64,000 bases of DNA from Lottia gigantea (taxonomy: Eukaryota > Mollusca > Gastropoda > Lottiidae): positions 622,280-686,279 of the forward strand of contig NW_008707123.1 in NCBI RefSeq assembly GCF_000327385.1, written 5' to 3'. The position numbers and the translations under genes are program-made. The notes under the pieces are model-generated. The model searched no databases. It was given only the letters and a program-made list of their open reading frames with translations, and was not told the origin of the DNA. This document shows positions 34,801 to 44,500 of this stretch, one piece after another (position 1 is the first letter of the stretch; the number at the start of each line of letters is the position of its first letter).

Positions 34801-35444
34801 ATACTCTTGTCGCTATACATCAAAAGAAACGTAACCATGATATATCGACGATAACGCCCGGTAGAGAATTACTAGCTAATTAGTACACCTAACTAAATAG
34901 AACTAATAAAATAAATTATATACAAATCTTGCCAACGGCTGTCTAAAGAATTCGGCTAGGAATTCGAATATATCTACAGTACACGAAACAAACATGTTTT
35001 CTCAAAATACTGTTATTTTTTTTAAAGTACAGTTAGGTGAAAATGTAACAAACGGATGAACGGATGAACGAATGAATGAATGAGCGAATAAGCGAGTGTA
35101 TGGAAGAATGGACGGTCGAATGAGTGAATAAATGTATAACCAAATGAATGAATGAATAACCAAACGAATGGGTGAATAATTGGACGGTCGAACAAATGAA
35201 TGAATGAATGAATGAATGAAATACTCACGTATATATCTGATTTCCTGGTGGGATAAAACAATCGGAATAAAACTCCGTCGTCGGAATGATCGTTCATAAA
35301 ATCCACACATCCCACGGTATACGGTCCTTTTCCGGCGGGTATATGTTTCCGAATTTTTGTCTTACTGGAACCGAATCTGGGTGTGGCTGAGCTACGGGGT
35401 CTGGAAGACTGATCCGAATCCGTACGGTCTTTCACTGTGTCCAT
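28820..35444 (-). CDS. Platelet-activating factor acetylhydrolase (intracellular type), 9 exons
   Basis: Exons: 35444-35229, 33680-33566, 33255-33087, 32776-32560, 32438-32325, 30500-30409, 30027-29857, 29558-29410, 28914-28820; phases agree, giving 445 aa. Family blocks: GPYTVGCVDFM, VLFRLFYPT, PVVILSHGIGGNRT, ASQGFVVAAIEH. The catalytic triad is visible: Ser291 in GHSFGGS, Asp314 in VVIDGWMLPL, His369 in CHQSISDF. Spacings of 23 and 55 residues equal those of human plasma PAF-AH (S273, D296, H351). It hydrolyses the sn-2 acetyl or oxidised short acyl chain of PAF and related phospholipids. No signal peptide: the first 40 residues are polar and Ser/Arg-rich, so it resembles PAFAH2 more than secreted PLA2G7. 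No myristoylation start is seen. Orthology between the two is not decided. Confidence 0.94.
29600..29795 (+). repeat. tRNA-derived SINE pieces
   Basis: Two successive A-box-like heads (CAGCTGTAGTTCAGTTG at about 29605; CAGCTGTAGCTCAGTCGG at about 29690), each followed by GAGGTCATTTGCATGGTT, and one B-box-like end (AAGGTCGATTCCG, about 29802). Looks like one truncated and one fuller SINE. Confidence 0.6.
30200..30365. repeat. SINE end plus a repeat shared with 17360-17430
   Basis: GGATTCGAACCCAGC (about 30235) is a reversed B box. Next to it, TTCAGAGTTTCACCCTATAC ... CTTCAGACAACTGACC matches 17390-17425. Intronic in the PAF-AH gene. Confidence 0.55.
31487..31790. repeat. 30-bp-motif element followed by repeat family A
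   Basis: Reverse copy of the dispersed motif (CACAATGTCAAGTTGTTACG ... CTTATACCTTGACTACAATA) abuts a + copy of family A ending GACGTAAAACTCCATTCATT. Intronic in PAF-AH. Confidence 0.8.
32150..32305 (-). repeat. Minisatellite of about 24 bp with six TGTTTAC motifs
   Basis: Units resemble AGGGAAAATGTTTACATTTA. Six of the seven keep TGTTTAC, the forkhead (FOX) consensus core. It lies about 20 bp from the donor of the fifth PAF-AH exon, in intron 5. Confidence 0.75.
33284..33545 (+). repeat. Repeat family A copy
   Basis: GGAGGGGCTGACATGGAAAA ... GCTAATGCTGCTGTCCTGGC ... CACTGCATGATGTTG; the leading block is doubled (33290 and 33340). Ends just before the second PAF-AH exon. Confidence 0.8.
33745..34056 (+). 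repeat. (AATG)n microsatellite, about 300 bp
   Basis: Nearly pure ATGA repeat with a few interruptions (ACGATTGA twice, AAGGAATA twice), showing that a roughly 110-bp block was itself duplicated. Minus-strand FIHS-repeat frames are artefacts. In PAF-AH intron 1. Confidence 0.95.
34360..34700 (+). repeat. C/T-rich direct duplication of about 160 bp
   Basis: Two copies of a block containing CTTCCTTTCATACAGGCCCC and CTCTCCCTTAAAGCAAGCCT (first near 34415-34480, second near 34560-34630). In PAF-AH intron 1. Confidence 0.8.
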
Positions 35445-36560
35445 GTTTCATTCCGTCTACGTCCGCGTCTACACGTAAAAAAAACCTCCTTACAACTCCC
35501 AACAAACCCGGCCAGACCAGTCAAAATACTGGGTCTATCCGTTTAGCTGTCAAACTCGTTCTAAACGCTTCATGATTAGCCTCTATAGACCTATATAGTA
35601 CATATATTTACCGTGATAAACAGTCGCGTTTCCACTCACTATAGGCGAAAGGTCAGGGGTTAATTGTTTTACCTTCACCTTGAGCACCTGTACGGCCTTG
35701 ACTTCACAGATAGAAATCTACATAGTGTAGGCCTAATTGTTACTAAATCTTTTATTGGTAAATTTCTTATGCAAAATACAAACGGGTTTTGGATAAAGGG
35801 ACAAAGGCGTGTTCACTTTTCCGATAGGTGGTCTATTTCTAATAAAGATTTCGAATAATGTCCTGTTGCTACAATATAAAAGTGTCATTTTGCAACTCAT
35901 GTCGGACATGACAGGAAAATAACTGAATTAACTGAAATACGTCCTCATCTATGCTTGATACACTTGCTCATTTGGAAATTTCAGTAGCTGCTACCAACAT
36001 TTACGTATGCGGTTTGGATCGATAGTGCTTGGTTTAGTTATTACCCTAAAATTTAAAATCAATTACGCACCATCTTCCAATAATCCTCACATTTTGCGCA
36101 TCAAAACCTCGAATCTCAATTAATATTGGAAGAATATTGAATGAATCGGGAAGAAATTCAAAGACACAAGACGGCGGGTGTTTCTTGGAGACAGATGTCA
36201 CCCCAGATCAATGATCTAGCTAATATCTTGCTATAGAATACAGAACAACACGTGTGATACGTGGCCGGCAGCAGTACAAAATATCTAAATTGTTTTTCCA
36301 CGGTTAAAATTCGAGAAAGGTAGCTTAATTTCTTGAAAATATCCGCTGATTTTTGTGAAATTGTGACATTGTAATTCTGTTAATGGTGTTTTGGAGGGAC
36401 TAATCGCAGAATTTATCACCGTTGTGGCCTCTAGAGCGAAAATACACCACAGACTAAGTCAAGACCTCAGAAATCCACACGAAGAACCAGCAATATAACG
36501 GGGGGATACGAATAAATAGGAATTACGGTGATTTTCAATCACAAACTCACAAACTACAAA
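35445..36560. other. Divergent intergenic region between PAF-AH and JmjC-like gene
   Basis: Head-to-head spacing of 1.1 kb. No supported coding exon. It should hold both promoters, but no motif decides their position. Confidence 0.5.
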
Positions 36561-39556
36561 ATGAATGGATTACTTTTGAGTATTCTTATGACGTCATTAT
36601 TAAAAATGACGTCAGGTAAAGTAGGGTTTATGAAAGATTTAAGTATGGATGCTGATTTCCCGCCACATATTATACAAGCAGAAGGCAGTCAGAGTATACC
36701 AAACGGACATCTCCGACCTTTGGGTAAGTGTCTCTTTTTGGCGGGAAAAATGAACAACCTAAACCAACCGAAATGTATCACCGGAACATGAACACCGATG
36801 TGAATCTTTCGAAGGGGTGGGGAGCGGCTGAGTGGGGTTGTAATCGTGTAATCATTCACCAAGGTAGCTGATGGAATTGATTAAAGCTACCCTTATTCCT
36901 TTTCACATCAGGTTTTTTGATTAAGTCCTATCCTTTAACGTATTGACCTTTTAATACGATTTTGATTTAGGATACCAAAGGTCGCCCGAGAATCCAGTTG
37001 AAGATTATGAAGGGATTGTAGACGCACAGATTATGTACAATAATTACATTAGTCAGAATTTACCAGTCGTATTTAGAGACAGTATACTCGATTCACCAGT
37101 CTTTGAAAATTGGGAGAAAGACGACTACCTTAAAGAGAGGTAGGTCTCTTCAATTCGAAGCACTGAAAACGACGTTACAGCACGATTCCCGTGGGTTATC
37201 ATCCTGACCGCAGAAAATTGTCTTTGGTCCAAGCATATGTCAGTAGCCAGTCACTACTTATTAGTCACTGTTAGCCAATTAGGCATAACGGCCATTTCTA
37301 TCCGTGTTTCAGATATGGAAGCGTTAACGTGTCGGTGGTGACCAGGAAGGGGATTAAAAGGGAGTACCTGATCCGGGAAAGGAAGACGCTGAAGATGAAG
37401 AAGTTTTTGTTGGAGTATATGTATGAGGACTGGTATTTAGCCGGGACTGTACCCTTGGAAATGTTGAAGGAATTACCAGTAAGTCTCACTTTAATTAGGT
37501 TATTCGGTGCCCAAGGTTCGAATCCTCCTAGACCCAGTATATTCATAAGATGTATTGAAAGAAACAACAACAATCTTTCACAAGGATATCAACTTATGTT
37601 CACTAAGATCCTTTCTACAACTGGTAGAGATGTGTGATAAGGAGTTCTTATGTTGAGTGCACTGTAAAATTTTGCCTGTTAAAATTACAGGGCAATCCCT
37701 AGCCACACCGTTGCCAATTGTTTTCTAACAATTTCAGCTACCAAAATGTGTACAGTGTGGAAGTGTAGCCAACTATTTGAGAGAAGCTGAGCTGTGGATG
37801 TCCAGTGGGGGTACATCTTCCCAGATTCACGCCCATAACGACCACTACCTCCACTGTGTGCTGTTTGGAAGAAGAGACTTCATCTTGATTGAGAATGCAT
37901 ATAAGGACGCCTTTGAATTCAGAAACGAGGTTGGTAATGGGCACAAGTCCCAAACTATTACATAGTCCTATCTATTTATAGATGAAGGGATGGGGGAGGG
38001 TCGGGGAAAACAAACCCAATAAAAAAGAGTTGAAAGAATCTAAAGGATGGCACCAGGATTCTCGACCCTCACCCCATCATTAGGAACGTCCAAAATACCA
38101 CCATACAGTTGTTTAATGTATATTTCAGTTTCCAAACTCACTTGGTGGACATTCTCCATTAGATATGGATTTTATTAACGCCATAAAATACAAGAAGATT
38201 TCTACAACACCTTGGACCTGGGCAACTCTACAACAAGGGGATTGTATACTTATACCAGCAGGTGAGTTGGGAATTCAGCCGGGGGTCAGTTGGCGGAGGC
38301 TGTGAGGATGAATCTATTGCAGAGTGCAAGCGGAAGTAGATCGTTTGACAGAGCCTGAACCAATTGACTCATTTCACTTTCATTTGCAGGTTTTCTGCAT
38401 CAGGTGAGGTCTTATGGACGGAGCATCTCCGAGACAATCCTGATCACTCCGACTCCATTCTTTGATGCCACTGGTTGCGATAAGAAACAATACAAGAAGC
38501 CCAAGACGCTGGCCGATGCTGCTTTCATGTGGTCTTTTGAAGAGGGCAAACGGGTAAGTCACAGATTTAGAGAAGTAAGCAAGCTTATAAATTGGCGGAA
38601 CCCAGATCAACCTACTAGACAAACCCAGAAGACTTTATTAAATTTGAGCTCCAATGCAAGAAGTACTGCAGTGCATAAGCGTGCGGACAGAAGGAAGGTT
38701 GGGAGGGGGAGTCCGGTTTGCCCTCCTCGTCTCCCATACCTTAACTACAGTGGATGTAGTTCGCGAGACAAAGCATGAACCCACTCCGGAATTCTCTAGG
38801 AATCACCCTAGGACTAGTTCAAGAAGAATCGTTTCCGAGAGTTCACCATATTTAATACAGTATCTATGGTGAATTTATTTCAGGTTTTGAAGAACTGGAA
38901 TCTCAATGCTGAGAGTTTAAGATATCTATTACTGGCCGAGTTAAGAACCCAAGAAAAGCTTCCTATAGAACAATTTATCGTCTTCTATCAAGAAGCTATG
39001 GTGTGGGTAAGAAAATCGCACTCTATTCGTTCATTTGGCACATAGTTCCTAACCCAAAATTTCGCTCTCCACATGGTCGTTCTCTTAAGAGCCCGGTTCC
39101 AAAACCCCAATTTCTGTGGCATAGTGAAAATAAAAACGTCTTTATCATCAATCTCAAATCGAAATCGGATGTAACTAGCAAAGTAAAGTATATTAGACAT
39201 CGACAACAATGCTTCTACATGTATGAAGTTTTGAATACTTCTGCTATTATGCAATCGACTAACAGGCACCAATCCAACTCCCTACAGACTGACCAATCCG
39301 CCGTCTCAATTCTCAAACGTTACAAGAATGAATAATTACCCACCATAATATACAATGTATGCTTTTTCAGGGCCAAGAAGACCTGGTGCCGGGGGCTACA
39401 GTGTTCGCCATGCTATTTGAAACTGGTACACGAGAAGTCACTCGTGAAGATATTATGAATCTCTCACCTGAAAAATTAAAAAAAGCAGCTAAAATATTTA
39501 ACAAACCCTACGTCGATAGACCACGAAAATCGCAGCATAAACACACGGAGTTGTAA
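36561..39556 (+). CDS. ER-lumenal JmjC/cupin-like protein, 8 exons, 431 aa
   Basis: Exons: 36561-36723, 36971-37139, 37313-37478, 37738-37929, 38129-38261, 38390-38553, 38884-39006, 39371-39556; phases agree. Met at 36561 starts a signal peptide (MNGLLLSILMTSLL); the C-terminus is HTEL, a KDEL-type retention signal, so the product should sit in the ER lumen. Cupin_8/JmjC features: PVVFRDSILDSPVFENW, then WMSSGGTSSQIHAHNDHYL, FGRRDFIL, GDCILIPAGFLHQV. Fe ligands would be His197, residue 199 and His278. Position 199 is His where JmjC enzymes have Asp or Glu, and the GxK lysine is Arg. Such proteins are 2-oxoglutarate oxygenases, often protein hydroxylases; activity here is uncertain. Relation to JMJD8, another ER-lumenal member, is possible but not shown. 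Confidence 0.85.
36587..36615 (+). promoter_or_regulatory. Two CRE-like TGACGTCA sites in first exon
   Basis: TGACGTCA occurs twice 19 bp apart within the signal-peptide codons (each encoding Met-Thr-Ser). This matches CREB/ATF sites. Ordinary coding of two Met-Thr-Ser stretches is the simpler reading. Confidence 0.25.
37490..37540 (+). repeat. SINE B-box fragment
   Basis: CCAAGGTTCGAATCCTCCTA has a perfect pol III B box (GGTTCGAATCC) but no A box near it; a SINE remnant in intron 3 of the JmjC-like gene. Confidence 0.4.
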
Positions 39557-39739
39557 CGCTAGCGACATTAGAACTCATTGCATCTTCTATATGCTGCAGG
39601 CTGCTTACCCAAAACCCTCCAAATATTGCAAATAAGGAGCCGTGTTAGCTCCCATTACCTTCACTTTGACTTGTAAATATTCATATATACGGCCTTAGTA
39701 CTTTAAATAAACCAACAGAATAGCAATTTTTGACTTGCT

Positions 39740-39915
39740 CATATACCTAAGCATTTATCTCACCCTATAGACCCAAGCATTTGTCTCATTCCATAGACCC
39801 TAGCATTTGTCTCACCCTATACCTAAAAGCACCTGTCTCACCCAAAAGACCCTAGGATTTGTCTCAGTCAATAGATCCAAGCATTTGTCTCCCTTATGAG
39901 AGCTAAACATGTGTC
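39740..39915 (+). repeat. Minisatellite of about 29 bp
   Basis: Six imperfect copies of ATAGACCCAAGCATTTGTCT plus CACCCT in the 3' flank of the JmjC-like gene. Confidence 0.85.
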
Positions 39916-40979
39916 TCTTTTAAAATGTCACTGGAGAGGTGTTGGGTACCCAAAGTGAAAAAATAAAACACTGAGTAAATACTAGATATGTATCATTATT
40001 GATATAATGCATTCATCAATAGAAGCACAGGCCGGGGTTACAAATATTCTGCAAGCTATAAATAGAAATTCCTTTAAGAGAATACATTGACTTCGACCCA
40101 AACGTGGGTTACAAGATATTCAACAAGCAATATATAGAAACTCCTTGGTTACAACTTAACTGTACCAAATATCTCATAAGAGATGCAAGCTGAAATTGAG
40201 CTCCATAAGCATTAGATAATATATGGTTATCTATAAAAGCTTAAATGGAATGCCATAAGAATTAAGTAAGAAAGCAGCTCGTACAAAGTTTGGCAATAAT
40301 AAAAAATATTTAGATTTAAAAAGGATAGAATGAAAAAGTAAAAAAAACCATTGTAAGTACCAAGGTATAATTAACAATATATAAAATCTTAACGAATATC
40401 AAAATCACTGTTTACAATAATCACTTGAATATACAGGTATATGAGCGGTTATTGCCCTAAACTTTGAGCTGTTCACCACCTATTTGTCCTACACCTTAGG
40501 TCAGTAATCACGTTCTGATCATGAAAATGAATCTGATTGGATGATGAGGCTCTGTCTTGTAGACGATAAAATCATAAGAGACTAATATCAAATTTGTTTG
40601 ATATTATAAATCCTGTCGGCAACGGATAATCTTGTCATGGAAGCGCAGGTACATGTGACATTTTACTCCATATTCCAGTCAGTGACAAAAATCGGCCACC
40701 AAGACTGTTCGTTTGGCAGCACCCTAAGGCCTATAAACGTGTACAAAATGAAGCTGTATATCCTACTGTTTTGTAAGCAAGTGTTTAGGCTAATGAACAC
40801 TGGTCCTAACAAGCACAGATTCAAGAAACTTTTCACTATATTTAACAAATTATCTGATTATGCTTTGTGTCTTTTAAAGACAGAAATGAGTGTGCCATCC
40901 ATTTATAAGCCATTGTATGTGTAAGTTAAAAACATTTAACAAAGTGTCAAGGGTTTTCTAGCCATTTTTGACAGGCCCT
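39916..40979. other. Intergenic, no gene seen
   Basis: No supported exon. A 95-codon frame at 40637-40924 has no recognisable features and no splice partners. Confidence 0.5.
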
Positions 40980-41478
40980 GTATTCTTGAAACTTAGCTAG
41001 GACGTCCTAGAAACACTGTTATAAGTTAAGACCCTGGGATATCCTAGAAACAGTGTTAGAAGTTAAGACCCTAGGTTATCCTAGAAACAGTGTTAGAAGT
41101 TAAGACTCTAGGATATCCTAGAAACACTGTTAGAAGTTAAGACCCTAGGATATCCTAGAAACAGTGTTAAAAGTTAAGACCCTTGGATATCCTAGAAACA
41201 GTGCTATAAGTTAAGACTCTAGGTTATCCTAGAAACAGTGTTAGAAGTTAAGACTCTAGGATATCCTAGAAACAGTGTTAGAAGTTAAGACTCTAGGATA
41301 TCCTAGAAACAGTGTTAGAAGTTAAGACACTAAGATATCCTAGAAACAGTGTTAGAAGTTAAGACCCTTGGATATCCTAGAAACAGTGCTATAAGTTAAG
41401 ACTCTAGGATATCCTAGAAACAGTGTTAGAAGTTAAGACCCTAAGACTTCCTAGTGCTAAGATCATTTCCAGAATATG
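40980..41478. mobile_element. MITE swollen by an internal 37-bp tandem repeat
   Basis: The ends (GTATTCTTGAAACTTAGCTA and CTAAGATCATTTCCAGAATA) match the terminal inverted repeats of the 98-bp element at 44447. Between them, 12 copies of a 37-bp unit (GATATCCTAGAAACAGTGTT plus AGAAGTTAAGACCCTAG; starts at 41041, 41078 and so on) replace the short centre. Confidence 0.85.
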
Positions 41479-41541
41479 TGACCATGATATATTGTAAAAG
41501 AAGTGTCTCAAAAAGGCCAAAAAAACCTCTCCAACAACAAT

Positions 41542-44500
41542 TTAAGATTTGGGCCCTTTCTTATTATTATTTTGTGACTTTTGGAGATGTTTCTGTTCTT
41601 CTTTGACATCTTCAATATCTTCGTATGTGTGTCGATTTAAAACGCGTGTCCGAATATTATTGGGCGAGGTCGGTTGAGAAGTTGTTGGACTAACTTCCTC
41701 GTAATGGTGCTGTCGTTTTGTTATGGTCGATGGAAATCGAGCTTTAGCTTCATCAACAGATTCGTAATTTGGGTCGTTTTCGCTTTCCAAATCTTCGATG
41801 GAATCTTTCACACTTTGGTACTTTGGTTCCAGTATTATGTCGTTTTCGTGTACGCTAGAAGACATGGCTTTTGGTATCCCAGGCAACGCAGTCGTTGGTG
41901 AAAAGCTGGAGCGTTTGTTTGGTGACGTATGCGAATTAGTATTGCTCTCTTCCAAACTTGTGTCTTCAGGTGTAGCCAGATGTCGAGTTCTTTCGTGCTT
42001 TTTCATCAGGTGTAAGGAATCTAAAGATGGCGGAACTGGTGCAGACGGAACATTGTTCACAGCGCCACCTAGTGATAGAGATATAATTACGTAAGTAAAA
42101 TCACAAAATACCTAACAGCAATCTTTCTGATGCAAATAACTACTGATATCCCTTTTTTTTGATTGAAGACGAACTGGATGTTGAAATTACGCTCTGAAAA
42201 GTGTTAAAATGACACAGTACTTCTGAACAAAACAAGGACCTTCTCTTTCTTTCATTCGTCTTTCCCCTATCCAATTGGAAGCAGAAAAGAAGGATGCAAA
42301 CCCCTTTTACCTGATGCTCCAATTTCAGTGTAAGTATCCATGGGTTGTACATCCACTCGGCTAGGCTGGTTACCATGACGACTACTGGAAGCAGACGCGA
42401 CAGGTGATGTAGAGGGCGCTGGTGCTGAAACCACAACACCATAGCCTGAACCTCCATCAACCTGAAATAATGACTCAATTAAAATGCGGACCGCATTTGT
42501 GGGAACTGCTAAAATAGCCTGTTTCTTTAAGAGAGTCAAAATAGGTAAAAATGTTTATTTTGAGAGTCCACATGGCTAATAATATTAATTTGGTTATGCT
42601 ATTTCATGAGATTGACTCACAATCTTGGACAGAATTCAAAATGGTGGTCCTTACCGTGGCGTAAGTATTTTCGTTATCAACCACTACCTCGTACGGATTG
42701 AGGGCGTGTCTAGCTGACATGCTGGCCAATGATTCACGAGCTGATACTTTAGAATACTCTCTGATTGGTCGATCTGAAAAAGGAATCATGGACATTAACC
42801 GCCATGCAGTGTGCAATGAGGGAAATTTTGACTGTGACAATACTTTAACTTAAAACTATGCAAACAAACAAATAATTTTGACTGAAAAATTTGGCACCAA
42901 GATGACGACAATCCAGCTACATTAACATATACTTACTTTGTGAAGTAGAGGCGATTCCTGTAAGTGATAAGTCAGCAGGAGAGGTTTCTGGTAGACGTGG
43001 GGTAGAGGCAGAATTCTGTGGTCCCAAACCGTGCACCTCTTCAGCACCATAAGCTCTGGGAGGTTCTGGTGGTACAACAGTAGATGATACCACTTCTTCT
43101 TTTTCAGACGCACTAGTCGTGCTCGGGTTTCGTTCCTTGTTTACGACGGCGTAATCATTTTCCGTGCTCTCTTCCGCTTCTTTTGTTGCTCCAAACCCTG
43201 CATTGATAAGGGGCAGTAACTCTCCTGATATGGACACGCTTCCAGACAATCTGAAAGGTCGACTGGAGTTTGAGCAAGCTGAAGATCTATCCATATTCAA
43301 GACTGTCACACGAAGATCATGCTCCTCTTCATTATCTACTATAGTGTAGGGATCCTCGGGTTCCAGTTCATAATGGCTTTCACTGACACCACCCACTGCC
43401 CCCATTTCACTGGGCATGGAATACGGATCAGTAATTTGATTATAGGGGTCACTAGTGTCATCATCCTTGACCTGATTATAGGGGTCATCGTGTACAGTGT
43501 TGTATGGGGGGTCACTGGAATCTGTAAAACGATTCGTCCCATGAGCAAATAAGTTTGTACGAGCACTCACTAAATTATACTGCTGTTTATCTTTAACTTG
43601 ATTGTACGGAGATTCCTCACCATTCGATGGCGAGTTGTCGTGAATTTTATTATACGGTGGCTCTTCCCCACTTCGTTTAAACGGTACTGATGACGTACTG
43701 TTACAAACTTCGTAATTTCTATCATTTACTTGAGCATAATGACTTTCAGAGATTTGGTCTGAAGCAGACGCTTCACTTATTTGAGCAGGAGATTCCAGAT
43801 CAATATGGTCGTAATTTTCAGACTGTGACGGGGGATTCTTTACACGCCCCAAATGATCATAATCATCATTACTGATTTGACTTGAGCGAGACGGAGGGTG
43901 ATTGTCTGGCAATACTCCCGTAGAATTAGGCGGCAATTCAGGGAGTTCACGCAGGCTGGTTGGTCGCATCTGGGAGGAAGTGGTACTAGCTTGACTTTGT
44001 CTGAAATAATCAAATCATTTGTGAATTAACCCTTTGAACCCTGAGTGTAAATGAATTATAACGTAATATACCAAGTAATAAAAGTAAAAGCGTATGACGT
44101 TAACGTTGTATGATGTCACTTAGCAAACCGGCTGCTACGGTTGAAAGGGTTAAAGATAAATAGTCTTCAGAACTACTAGAAATGTATGAAAATCGCTTAA
44201 TTCCTTTAAAAAAATACCTCAAACTAAAATTGAATTAAGATTCTCAGTTTAATACATCTAGGCCTGACAATGGTTTCATACCTGGAATGCTGTGTGTTAT
44301 TTTGAGCTCCGTTTAAATCCACCACAGTGACCCCATTTGACTCTACATTACCATTACTTTTAGAGCGAATCTGTACGTCTAACTGGTCATCTTGGCTAAC
44401 CTAGGGAAAATAAAATATTATTATTTTCAGCAATGAATCAGGCCAGGTACTCTCAAAATGATCTTAGCTCTAGAATGTCCTAGGTTCTTATCTTCTAACA

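Noticed and set aside
40637-40924. 95-codon + frame in the intergenic region
   Set aside because: No domain, no splice partners, weak start context, and unremarkable composition.
42140-42539. Two alternative minus frames over one exon of the tyrosine-motif gene
   Set aside because: Only the frame with matching phases at both junctions (42461-42311) continues the neighbouring exons.
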